DNA of 64,000 nt, from positions 2,531,127-2,595,126 of the forward strand of contig NZ_JAFMTA010000001.1 of assembly GCF_017916515.1 (NCBI RefSeq), in the 5' to 3' direction. Position numbers and translations under genes: made by a program. The first letter of the stretch is position 1, and every line of letters begins with the position of its first letter. Source of the stretch: Naasia sp. SYSU D00948 (GTDB lineage: Bacteria; Actinomycetota; Actinomycetes; Actinomycetales; Microbacteriaceae). Below are positions 8,360 to 16,024 of this stretch, piece after piece. The notes beneath the pieces were generated by a model, which saw only the letters and a list, made by a program, of their open reading frames with translations, had not been told where the DNA came from and searched no databases.

Positions 8360-9583
8360 TCAGGCGGGAACGGCGATCCGGTATCCGCGTTTGATCACCG
8401 TCGCGACGATGCGCGGGTCGGGAAGCGCCGAGCGCAGCCGGCTGATCGCCATGTCGACCGCGTGCGGGTCGAGGGGCTCCGGTGCCGCGCCCGCCAGCGC
8501 GTCGCGCGGCACGATCGCGCCCTCGGCCGCCACCAGGGCCCGGAAGAGGGCGAGCGAGACCGGGCCGAGCGGAACTGCCGTGCCGCCGATCCGGGCCACC
8601 CTGCCGCGGAGCTCGAGCGGCCCGCCAACGGTGTCGAGCCGCAGTGCGCTCGACTCGAGGTGTTCGCACGTGAGCCGGATGAGCGCGCCCATCCGGAACC
8701 GGTCCGGGACGATGGGCAGGATCCCGGCCTCGACCAGCGGAGCGGCCGTCACCGGGCCGACCGCGGCGGCGACGACGGACTCCCGGAACGCGCTCTGCAG
8801 CGCCTCCAGCCGACCCGCCTCGGCCGCGATCGCGAAGAGCGCCTCGACCGCTGGAGCGCTCGTGAACGTGACAGCGTCGAGGCCCCCCGTGCAGATCCCC
8901 TCGATCAGCCGCAGCACCCGCCCCGTGTCCTCGTGCATCGTCCAGCGGTACGGCGCCACGGTGAGCACGCGGGCGCCCGCCGCGGACAGCCGCGCGAGCT
9001 GGCTCTCATCCGTGTAGCCGTGCAGCTGCACCGCGACGGTGAGCCCGTCGACCGGCTGCTTGAGGACCAGATCGACCATCGACGTTGTCGTCTCCCGTTC
9101 GCTCATGCCGTGGTCGTCGAGGCCCGCGGCACGGATGGCGCCCCGCGCCTTCGGCCCGCGGACGTAGATGCGCCCGTGCTCGAGGACCTCGTGCAACTCG
9201 TCTCCGAGCCCTACGGCGTCCGCCGCCTCGATCCAGCGCCGCATCCCGAAGGAGGTCGTCGCGAGGAGGATGTCCGGCCTCGCGGCGATGATCGCGCGCG
9301 TCTCCTCTTCGAGCATCCCGTCGTCCCCGGCGCCGCTCATCCGGATCGTCGGGGCATGCGTGACCTCGGCGCCTCGGCGCTCGAACGCGGCGATGAGATC
9401 GTCGGAGCGACGATCCGAGGTGACGCCGATCCGGAAGCCCTCGAGCTGGTCCGGCCGGAAGCCGGGCGCGGAGGTGTCCGCGTCGGCAGGAACGGAACTC
9501 ACCGCCTGGACGGCGCCGAGACCGGCACCGACCGCGTCGACAGGACCGGGACCGGCCGCGCGCGAGGGAGCCGCCGTGGTCAC
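8360..9583 (-). CDS. Uroporphyrinogen-III synthase domain fused to an OmpR-type winged-helix DNA-binding domain
   Basis: A two-domain protein of 407 aa. Residues about 50-290 resemble HemD, which cyclises hydroxymethylbilane to uroporphyrinogen III. Residues about 315-405 resemble the C-terminal DNA-binding domain of OmpR/PhoB regulators (SRLRSALPD, then VIKRGYRI). Mycobacteria have a similar protein next to nitrate/nitrite genes. The start GTG at 9583 overlaps the stop of the methyltransferase gene by 4 bases, so translation is coupled; the frame is open further upstream but that part is shadow. It could be a siroheme-pathway enzyme, a tetrapyrrole-sensing regulator of this locus, or both. 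Function is inferred from domains and context. Confidence 0.82.
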   Translation of the reverse strand: MTTAAPSRAAGPGPVDAVGAGLGAVQAVSSVPADADTSAPGFRPDQLEGFRIGVTSDRRSDDLIAAFERRGAEVTHAPTIRMSGAGDDGMLEEETRAIIAARPDILLATTSFGMRRWIEAADAVGLGDELHEVLEHGRIYVRGPKARGAIRAAGLDDHGMSERETTTSMVDLVLKQPVDGLTVAVQLHGYTDESQLARLSAAGARVLTVAPYRWTMHEDTGRVLRLIEGICTGGLDAVTFTSAPAVEALFAIAAEAGRLEALQSAFRESVVAAAVGPVTAAPLVEAGILPIVPDRFRMGALIRLTCEHLESSALRLDTVGGPLELRGRVARIGGTAVPLGPVSLALFRALVAAEGAIVPRDALAGAAPEPLDPHAVDMAISRLRSALPDPRIVATVIKRGYRIAVPA

Positions 9584-10623
9584 GAAGCCAGCCGGGCCGC
9601 GGTCTGCAGGAGCTCCGCGGCCCCCGCTCGGTCGGCGTCCGCGGCGACGCGGACCACCTCGCCGACGACGATCACCGCCGGCGAGCTGGGGCGCAGCGTG
9701 CCGAGCAGCCCGGTGACCTCTCCCACCGAGGACACGGTCGCCCGCTGGGAGGGGGAGTAGCCGCGCTCGATGATCGCGAGCGGCATGCCGGCGGGCATGC
9801 CGTGGCGCTGCAGCCCGGCGGCCAGGTGCGGAAGGTTCGTCACGCCCATCAGCACCACGAGCGTGCCGCCGAGCCCGACCAGGTGCTCGAGCTCGTCCTC
9901 GCTGAACGGCGCGTGACCGGAGATCACGGTGAACGCGCGGCTCACCTCGCGGTGCGTCACCGGGATGCCCGCCGCGGCGGGGACCGAGATCGCGCTCGTC
10001 ACACCCGGCACCACGGTCACCGGGACGCCGGCCCGCCGGCACGCGAGGACCTCCTCGCCCCCCCGGCCGAAGACGAACGGATCGCCGCCCTTGAGCCGGA
10101 CGACCCGGAGGCCGCGCAGCGCGTGCTCGACGAGCATCGCCTCGATCTCGTGCTGCGGGACGGCGTGGTGGCCCGGCGTCTTGCCGACGTCGACGAGCTC
10201 CGCGCCGGGCGCGGCCTCGGCCAGGAGCTCGCGCGGGCCGAGCCGGTCGTACAGGACCACGTCCGCCTCCGCGAGCGCGCGGCGTCCGGCCAGCGTCAGC
10301 AGCTCGGGGTCGCCGGGTCCGCCGCCGATGAGGGTGACGAGCCCACGCGGCGTGGGGGATACGGGCGCCTCGTCGGCGAGCAGCGCTCCGGCCGTCCGCG
10401 CGGCCTCGGCGAGGCGGCGGCGGATCCCGGCGGGCCCCTCGACCCAGACGACGAGGCGCGGGAGCGCGGGGTTTCCTGCGTACAGCCGCCGCGCGAGGTC
10501 GGCGGCGTCGAGCACGGTGACGACGGCTCCGGCGGCCCGGACGCGCGCGACGACCCTGCGGGTGCCCGACGGGGTGCCGATCACGAGCACGTCCTGCCCG
10601 GTCAGATCGAGGTTCAGCTCCAT
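9580..10623 (-). CDS. cobA: Uroporphyrinogen-III C-methyltransferase (SUMT) with N-terminal Rossmann-like segment
   Basis: Methylates uroporphyrinogen III twice with S-adenosylmethionine to give precorrin-2, the first committed step to siroheme. Residues about 93-347 are a complete SUMT: GGGPGDPELLTLAGRRAL, RLKGGDPFVFGRGGEE and the GVTSAISVPAAAGIPVTHR stretch. The first 90 residues carry VLVIGTPSGTRRVVARVRAA and look like a shortened, divergent precorrin-2 dehydrogenase (SirC/CysG N-terminal) fold. ATG 10623 follows the nirB stop by one base and the stop overlaps the next gene, so nirB, this gene and the HemD fusion form one operon. Whether the N-terminal segment has dehydrogenase activity is uncertain. 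Confidence 0.9.
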   Translation of the reverse strand: MELNLDLTGQDVLVIGTPSGTRRVVARVRAAGAVVTVLDAADLARRLYAGNPALPRLVVWVEGPAGIRRRLAEAARTAGALLADEAPVSPTPRGLVTLIGGGPGDPELLTLAGRRALAEADVVLYDRLGPRELLAEAAPGAELVDVGKTPGHHAVPQHEIEAMLVEHALRGLRVVRLKGGDPFVFGRGGEEVLACRRAGVPVTVVPGVTSAISVPAAAGIPVTHREVSRAFTVISGHAPFSEDELEHLVGLGGTLVVLMGVTNLPHLAAGLQRHGMPAGMPLAIIERGYSPSQRATVSSVGEVTGLLGTLRPSSPAVIVVGEVVRVAADADRAGAAELLQTAARLAS

Positions 10624-10624
10624 G

Positions 10625-13180
10625 TCACGCCTTCCGCACCGGGATCGAGGGACCGGACAGGAGGACCGGCCCGGCGGCCCGCTCCTCGGCGGTGGCCGGC
10701 CGGCGCTGGCCCCGCTCGCTCACCTTCACGATGCCGGGGTCGGCGGCGTCGGGAGCGTTGACGAACGAGCGGAAGCGCCGCAGCCGCTCCGGGTCGGCGA
10801 GGGTCGCCGCCCACTCGTCCTCGTAGTTCTCGACGTGCAGGGCCATCGCGGCCTCCAGCTCGTCCGCGATGCCGAGGGAGTCGTTGCACACGACGTCGCG
10901 CACGTGCTCGAGCCCGCCGGGCAGCTCCTCCTGCCAGCGGGCGGTACGCTGCAGGCGCTCCGCCGTGCGGATGTAGTACATGATGTAGCGGTCGATGTAC
11001 CGGATCAGCGTCTCGTCGTCGAGGTCCTGCGCCAGCAGCTGCGCGTGCGCGGGCTGGTAGCCCCCGTTGCCGCCGACGTAGAGGTTCCATCCTGCGTCCG
11101 TGGCGATGACGCCGATGTCCTTGCCCCGCGCCTCCGCGCACTCGCGGGCGCAGCCGGAGACGCCGAGCTTGAACTTGTGCGGCGACCGCAGCCCCCGGTA
11201 GCGGAGCTCGAGCTGCACGGCCATCCCCACGGAGTCCTGGACGCCGTAGCGGCACCAGGTCGACCCGACGCAGGACTTCACCGTGCGCAGGGACTTGCCG
11301 TAGGCGTGCCCGGACTCCATCCCGGCCTCGACGAGGATCTTCCAGATCTCGGGCAGCTGCTCGAGACGGGCCCCGAAGAGGTCGATCCGCTGCCCGCCGG
11401 TGATCTTCGTGTAGAGGTCGAACTGCTGGGCGACCTCCGCGATGACCTTGAGCTTCTCGGGCGTGATCTCGCCGCCCGGGATGCGCGGGACGACCGAATA
11501 GGTCCCGTCCTTCTGCATGTTGGCGAGTGCCCGGTCGTTGGTGTCCTGCAGGGGACCGGAGCCGCCGTCGAGGATGTAGCTGCCGGTCTGGGTCGCGAGG
11601 ACGGACGCGATCACGGGCTTGCAGACGTCGCAGCCGAGGCCCTGCCCGAAGCGGGCCAGGACCTCCTCGGCCGACCGCAGGCCCAGGATCCGCACCGACT
11701 CGAACAGCTCGCTGCGGCTGAGCGAGATGTGCTCGCAGAGCGCCTTGGAGACCTCGAGGCCCGCCTTGGCCATCTCGGTGTCGAGGAGCTTCTTCACGAG
11801 CGGGACGCAGGAGCCGCACTGGGTGCCGGCCCGAGTGCAGGACTTGAGCTCGCCGAGGTCGGTGCACCCGTCGGTCACCGCGTGGCGGACGGCGCCGACG
11901 GACACGTTGTTGCAGGAGCAGAGCTGCGCGTCGTCCGGCAGGTCGGCGCCCGCGGGTGCCTCGGCGCCCGAGGCCGAGAGGTACGCCCCGGGCTCCGCCG
12001 GGAGCTCGCGGCCGAGCAGCGGCCGCAGCGCGCTGTAGGGGGCGGCGTCGCCGACGAACATGCCGCCGAGCAGGGTCTTCGCGTCGTCGCTGACCACGAT
12101 CTTCTGGTACAGACCACGTGCCGGATCCGCGTAGACGACCTCGAGCGCCCCGGCGGTCCGCCCGAGCGCGTCGCCGAAGCTCGCGACCTCGACGCCCGCG
12201 AGCTTGAGCTTCGTGGCGTCGTCGATGCCGGGGAAGACCGCGCCTCCGCCGCAGATCCGGTCGGCCACGACCTCGGCCATCGCGTTCGCCGGGGCGACGA
12301 GGCCGACGCAGACGCCGCCGATGCTCGCCACCTCGCCGATCGCCCAGACGTGCGGCGCGGAGGTCCCGCATCCCTCGTCCACGGCGATCCCGCCGCGGGC
12401 TCCCAGGTTCAGCCCGGCCTGCCGGGCGAGCTCGTCCCGAGGGGTGATGCCGATCGAGAACACGACGATGTCGGCGTGCACGGCGCTGCCGTCGGTGAGC
12501 TCGACCCCGAGGACGCGTCCGCTGTCGGACGTGACCACGCGGGTGGGCCGGTTGCCGAGGTGCAGCGCGATGCCGGACGAGGAGATGATGCGGCCGAGCG
12601 ACTCGCCGGCGCCCTGGTCCAGCTGGGCGGACATGAGCCAGCGGCCGGAGTGCACGACGGCGGCGCGCGCGCCGAGCCGGTGCGCGCCGCCGGCCGCCTC
12701 GAGGCCGAGGAGCCCGCCGCCCACCACGACGACGTTGGCGGGACGCCCGTGGCGTTCGCGGAAGGCCGCGATCTCCTCGACGAGGCCGTCGACGTCCTCC
12801 AGCGTCCGGTAGACCCGGCCCGCCTCGGCGCCGGGGATGGCAGGCACGGTGGGGGAGGAGCCGGTCGCGAGCACGAGCTCGTCGTAGGCGAGGACCTCGC
12901 CCGACTCGAGCGTGACGTGGCGGCCGTCCGGGTCGATCGCGACGACCCGGCGGTCGCCCCGGTACGCGACCCGGTCCCACAGGGCGGAGTCGCCGAGCGC
13001 GAGGTCGACGGGGCCGTCGAGCCGTCGGGAGAGGGCGACCCGGTCGTACGGCCGATGCCGCTCCTCGCCGAGGACGGTCACGGCGAGCGGGACGCCGTCG
13101 CGCGAGGCGAGGGACTCCGCGAGGCGATGGCCGGCGGGGCCGCCGCCGACGATGAGCACGCGGCGAGGCGTTTCCTGCAT
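10625..13180 (-). CDS. nirB: NAD(P)H-dependent assimilatory nitrite reductase, large subunit
   Basis: Reduces nitrite to ammonium with electrons from NAD(P)H, in the cytoplasm. The 851-aa product has the normal order of parts. First is an FAD/NAD(P)-binding oxidoreductase half (IVGGGPAGHRLAESL). Next is a BFD-type [2Fe-2S] region near residue 420 (CSCNNVSVG, then CTRAGTQCGSC). Last are the ferredoxin-like and siroheme/[4Fe-4S] domains with the ligand cysteines in SCVGSTWCRYG near 635 and GCARECAE near 676. ATG 13180 has GGAGGA eight bases upstream; the longer open frame to 13243 is not needed. Its promoter carries a GlnR-type operator (13243-13285). Confidence 0.95.
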   Translation of the reverse strand: MQETPRRVLIVGGGPAGHRLAESLASRDGVPLAVTVLGEERHRPYDRVALSRRLDGPVDLALGDSALWDRVAYRGDRRVVAIDPDGRHVTLESGEVLAYDELVLATGSSPTVPAIPGAEAGRVYRTLEDVDGLVEEIAAFRERHGRPANVVVVGGGLLGLEAAGGAHRLGARAAVVHSGRWLMSAQLDQGAGESLGRIISSSGIALHLGNRPTRVVTSDSGRVLGVELTDGSAVHADIVVFSIGITPRDELARQAGLNLGARGGIAVDEGCGTSAPHVWAIGEVASIGGVCVGLVAPANAMAEVVADRICGGGAVFPGIDDATKLKLAGVEVASFGDALGRTAGALEVVYADPARGLYQKIVVSDDAKTLLGGMFVGDAAPYSALRPLLGRELPAEPGAYLSASGAEAPAGADLPDDAQLCSCNNVSVGAVRHAVTDGCTDLGELKSCTRAGTQCGSCVPLVKKLLDTEMAKAGLEVSKALCEHISLSRSELFESVRILGLRSAEEVLARFGQGLGCDVCKPVIASVLATQTGSYILDGGSGPLQDTNDRALANMQKDGTYSVVPRIPGGEITPEKLKVIAEVAQQFDLYTKITGGQRIDLFGARLEQLPEIWKILVEAGMESGHAYGKSLRTVKSCVGSTWCRYGVQDSVGMAVQLELRYRGLRSPHKFKLGVSGCARECAEARGKDIGVIATDAGWNLYVGGNGGYQPAHAQLLAQDLDDETLIRYIDRYIMYYIRTAERLQRTARWQEELPGGLEHVRDVVCNDSLGIADELEAAMALHVENYEDEWAATLADPERLRRFRSFVNAPDAADPGIVKVSERGQRRPATAEERAAGPVLLSGPSIPVRKA

Positions 13181-13242
13181 GCTTGCTGTCCTCCGGAGGT
13201 CGGGGTCCGGTCCGGCGCGAGAGGCGCGGTCGGTCCTGCCCA

Positions 13243-13285
13243 ACGCTAGAGACGCGCGGTTTCACCCCCGTTGCCTCCCTGTAAC
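13243..13285 (-). promoter_or_regulatory. GlnR-type operator and promoter of nirB
   Basis: Read on the minus strand, half-sites GTTAC (13285-13281), GCAAC (13274-13270) and GAAAC (13263-13259) are spaced exactly 6 bp apart. Ten bases later comes TAGCGT (13248-13243) as a -10 element. This matches the known actinobacterial GlnR pattern (GTnAC/GAAAC half-sites every 11 bp) and the geometry seen at nirD and glnA1 in this window. Activation of nirB under nitrogen limitation is inferred. Confidence 0.75.
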
Positions 13286-13334
13286 GGCAGATGACGCGCA
13301 CCTCACGCCGGGGGAGAGGTCGCGTGAGGTCTTC

Positions 13335-13388
13335 GTTACGAGCGCGTCACGCCCGCGGCCTCGTGCGGAAACATCGCCTGCCTAGCGT
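13335..13388 (+). promoter_or_regulatory. GlnR-type operator and promoter of the nirD-narK-nasC-nasB arm
   Basis: On the plus strand GTTAC (13335-13339) and GTCAC (13346-13350) are 6 bp apart. One 11-bp register (13357-13361, ggcct) is degenerate and GAAAC falls in the next (13368-13372). TAGCGT follows after 10 bp (13383-13388) as the -10 element, 38 bp before the nirD start. The spacing is identical to the nirB and glnA1 promoters. Confidence 0.75.
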
Positions 13389-13426
13389 CGGATCGTCCCC
13401 CGATTGAGATTCGCGAGGAGTTCCGG

Positions 13427-14482
13427 ATGACGCTGCTCGACACCGCACCGAGCGCCCGCACCCGCACGGCGGCTCCGTGGGTCCCCGTGTGCCGCCTCGA
13501 GGACCTCGAGCCGCTCTGGGGCGAGGCGGCGCTGATCGGCGCCGACCAGGTCGCCCTCTTCCTGCTGCCGGACGGCAGCGTCCACGTGACGTCCAATGCG
13601 GACCCGGCGACGGGCGCCTTCGTGATGTCGCGCGGCATCGTCGGCTCGCGTGCGGGCCGGCCGACCATCGCCTCCCCGCTGCACAAGGACGTCTTCGACC
13701 TCGAGACGGGCGCGTGCTACACCAAGCCGGACCTCCGGCTGCCGACGTGGAGGGTCCGCGACCGCGACGGGATCCTCGAGGTCGCACAGCGGGTCGCGCT
13801 CGTCGCGGCGTCCCACGGGACGTCCGACCCCGCCGGCCGTCGCGCCGTCGCCGGCCTCGTCGATGGCGTGCGGCGCCGTCTCCCGGCAACGGACGTGCGG
13901 GACGCGTTCGTGGACATCGAGGACCCGGACGTGCCGTCCGTGCTCGACGCCCTCGAGGACGACGCGCCCGCCGCGATCGTGCCGCTGCTGCTCTCGGCGG
14001 GGTACCACGTCCACGTCGACCTGGCGGAGGCCGCCGCCGAAGCCTCGCGGAGCACGACCGTCACCGGAGCACTCGGCCCGGACCGCCGGCTCGCGGTCGT
14101 CCTCGCCCGGCGCCTGCGGGAGGCCGGTCTCGCCGCGGGCGACTCCGTCGTCCTCGCCGCTGCCGGATCGAGCGACGCGGCCGCCGTCGCGGACTGCGCC
14201 GTCACCGCGGACCTGCTCGCCGCCGAGCTCGGCCGGCCCGTGGCCGTGTCCTACATCTCCGCCGCGTCACCGCGCGTGGCCGACGCCGTCGCCTCCGCGC
14301 GGCTGGCATCGCCCGGCGCACGCGTCGCCGTCGCGAGCTACCTGCTCGCGCCGGGGTACTTCGCCACGCTGGCCGCGCGCGCCGGCGGCGACCTCACCAG
14401 CCGCCCTCTGCTCGTGGACGACGAGGAGCCGCCGGCCGAGCTCGTCGACATCGTCGTCGAGCGCTACTCGTCCGCCGTCTGA
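13427..14482 (+). CDS. Nitrite reductase small subunit NirD fused to a CbiX/SirB-type sirohydrochlorin chelatase
   Basis: A 351-aa fusion. Residues about 17-115 are NirD, the Rieske-like small subunit of NAD(P)H nitrite reductase (WVPVCRLEDL, SPLHKDVFDLETG). Residues about 122-351 are a class II chelatase of the CbiX/SirB family with ASHGT (His130) and GYHVHVDL (His194, His196), duplicated in the usual CbiX manner. It would insert iron into sirohydrochlorin to make the siroheme that NirB needs, so subunit and cofactor enzyme come as one chain. ATG 13427 follows GAGGAG. It is first gene of the rightward arm and has a GlnR-type promoter. Both domain calls are firm; chelation of iron rather than cobalt is inferred from context. 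Confidence 0.9.
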   Translation: MTLLDTAPSARTRTAAPWVPVCRLEDLEPLWGEAALIGADQVALFLLPDGSVHVTSNADPATGAFVMSRGIVGSRAGRPTIASPLHKDVFDLETGACYTKPDLRLPTWRVRDRDGILEVAQRVALVAASHGTSDPAGRRAVAGLVDGVRRRLPATDVRDAFVDIEDPDVPSVLDALEDDAPAAIVPLLLSAGYHVHVDLAEAAAEASRSTTVTGALGPDRRLAVVLARRLREAGLAAGDSVVLAAAGSSDAAAVADCAVTADLLAAELGRPVAVSYISAASPRVADAVASARLASPGARVAVASYLLAPGYFATLAARAGGDLTSRPLLVDDEEPPAELVDIVVERYSSAV

Positions 14483-14568
14483 CCCCGCTCGCGGGCCGCG
14501 CGCCCGCGCTGCCCGGACTCCTGCCGCTCCTTTCGCCCTCCCATCCCTAGGACCTCCTGGAGGTACCC

Positions 14569-16011
14569 GTGAACGCGCCCACCTCGCTCGTCGACGCCCC
14601 GGAGCATCCGGCTCCGGTCGCGCCTCCCGTCACCGCCCCGGCCCACGCCGGCACGCCGGCCGCTCTGGGGCACCGTCCCGGCCGGTGGATCGACGGCTGG
14701 AACCCGGAGAACCGCCTGCAGTGGGAGGGCGGCGGGCGCCGGATCGCGGCCCGCAACCTCCGCTGGTCGATCTTCGCGGAGTTCCTCGGCTTCGTCGTCT
14801 GGCAGCTCTGGTCGATCGTCGTGGTCTCGCTCCCCGCCGCCGGGTTCTCGCTCGACACCGGGCAGATCTTCTGGCTGATCTCGATGCCGGCCCTCGTCGG
14901 CGCGACGCTCCGCTTCCCGTACACCTTCCTGGTGCCGAGGTTCGGGGGCCGCAACTGGACGATGATCTCGGCGGCGCTCCTGCTCCTGCCGGCGATCGCG
15001 CTCGCGTTCTGCGTCGGCAACCCGGACACCCCCTTCGGCGTGCTGCTGCTCGTCGCGGGCCTCGCCGGACTCGGCGGCGGCAACTTCGCCAGCTCCATGG
15101 CGAACATCACGTACTTCTATCCGCAGTCCGAGAAGGGCTGGGCGCTCGGCCTCAACGCCGCAGGCGGCAACCTCGGCGCCTCGGTCGCGCAGCTCGTCGT
15201 GCCCGTCGCGGTCACGATCGGCGCGGCGGCGACCGTCAACCTGCCGCTCGCCGGGTGGATCTGGGTCCCGCTGATCCTCGTCGCCATCGTGGGCGCCTAC
15301 TTCCGGATGGACAACCTCTCGAACGCGAAGGCCGACCTCGCGGCGTCCGTCGCGGCCCTGCGCGAGCCGCACCTCTGGATCCTCGCCGTCCTCTACATCG
15401 GCACGTTCGGCTCCTTCATCGGCTTCGCGGGCGTCTTCCCGAAGCTCATCGCCGACTCGTTCCCCGAGTTCTCGGCGTTCGCCGTCGGCACCGCGACGCT
15501 GTCCCTCGCCTTCCTGGGCTCCCTCGTGGGCTCGCTCGCCCGGCCGTTCGGCGGCCGGCTCGCCGACCGTTTCGGCGGCACGCGCGTCACCATGGCGGCG
15601 TTCGTCGTGATGGGCCTCGGCGCCGTCAGCGTCATCGTGACGCTTCCGCTCGCGAGCTTCCCGGTCTTCCTCGGGTGCTTCCTCGTCCTCTTCGCGGCGA
15701 GCGGCATCGGGAACGGCGCGACCTACCGGATGATCCCGACCGTCTTCGCCCTGCGCGGCGGCACCAAGGATGCGCACCGCAACTCGGGGTCCGTCAGCAC
15801 GCAGCGCTCCACCGCGGCGGCGCTCGGCATCATCTCCGCGATCGGCGCGTACGGCGGCTTCCTCATCCCGCAGCTCCTCGGCTACTCGAAGACGACCTTC
15901 GGCGACTACACGACCGCCCTCGGCTGGTTCGTCGCCGCGTACGCCCTGCTGCTCGTGCTCGTCGCGACCGTCTACCTCCGCGCGGGCCGCCGTGCGGGCA
16001 TCCGCATCTGA
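14569..16011 (+). CDS. narK: Nitrate/nitrite transporter, MFS NarK family
   Basis: Membrane protein of 480 aa with about 12 hydrophobic segments. It has the two nitrate-signature regions of NarK/NrtP transporters: GGGNFASSMANITYFYP with NAAGGNLGA in the first half, and ASGIGNGATYRMIP in the second. It should bring nitrate into the cell for NasC. About 60 residues precede the first membrane span, a cytoplasmic tail rich in Pro and Ala. GTG 14569 has GGAGG eight bases upstream. It lies 86 bp after the NirD fusion and 13 bp before nasC and is probably in the same transcript. Confidence 0.94.
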   Translation: MNAPTSLVDAPEHPAPVAPPVTAPAHAGTPAALGHRPGRWIDGWNPENRLQWEGGGRRIAARNLRWSIFAEFLGFVVWQLWSIVVVSLPAAGFSLDTGQIFWLISMPALVGATLRFPYTFLVPRFGGRNWTMISAALLLLPAIALAFCVGNPDTPFGVLLLVAGLAGLGGGNFASSMANITYFYPQSEKGWALGLNAAGGNLGASVAQLVVPVAVTIGAAATVNLPLAGWIWVPLILVAIVGAYFRMDNLSNAKADLAASVAALREPHLWILAVLYIGTFGSFIGFAGVFPKLIADSFPEFSAFAVGTATLSLAFLGSLVGSLARPFGGRLADRFGGTRVTMAAFVVMGLGAVSVIVTLPLASFPVFLGCFLVLFAASGIGNGATYRMIPTVFALRGGTKDAHRNSGSVSTQRSTAAALGIISAIGAYGGFLIPQLLGYSKTTFGDYTTALGWFVAAYALLLVLVATVYLRAGRRAGIRI

Positions 16012-16024
16012 GCCGGAGGACACC

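Noticed and set aside
9929-13249. 1106-codon plus-strand open frame
   Set aside because: It lies antisense to nirB and the SUMT gene, has Arg/Val-Glu-rich low-information sequence and no recognisable domain.
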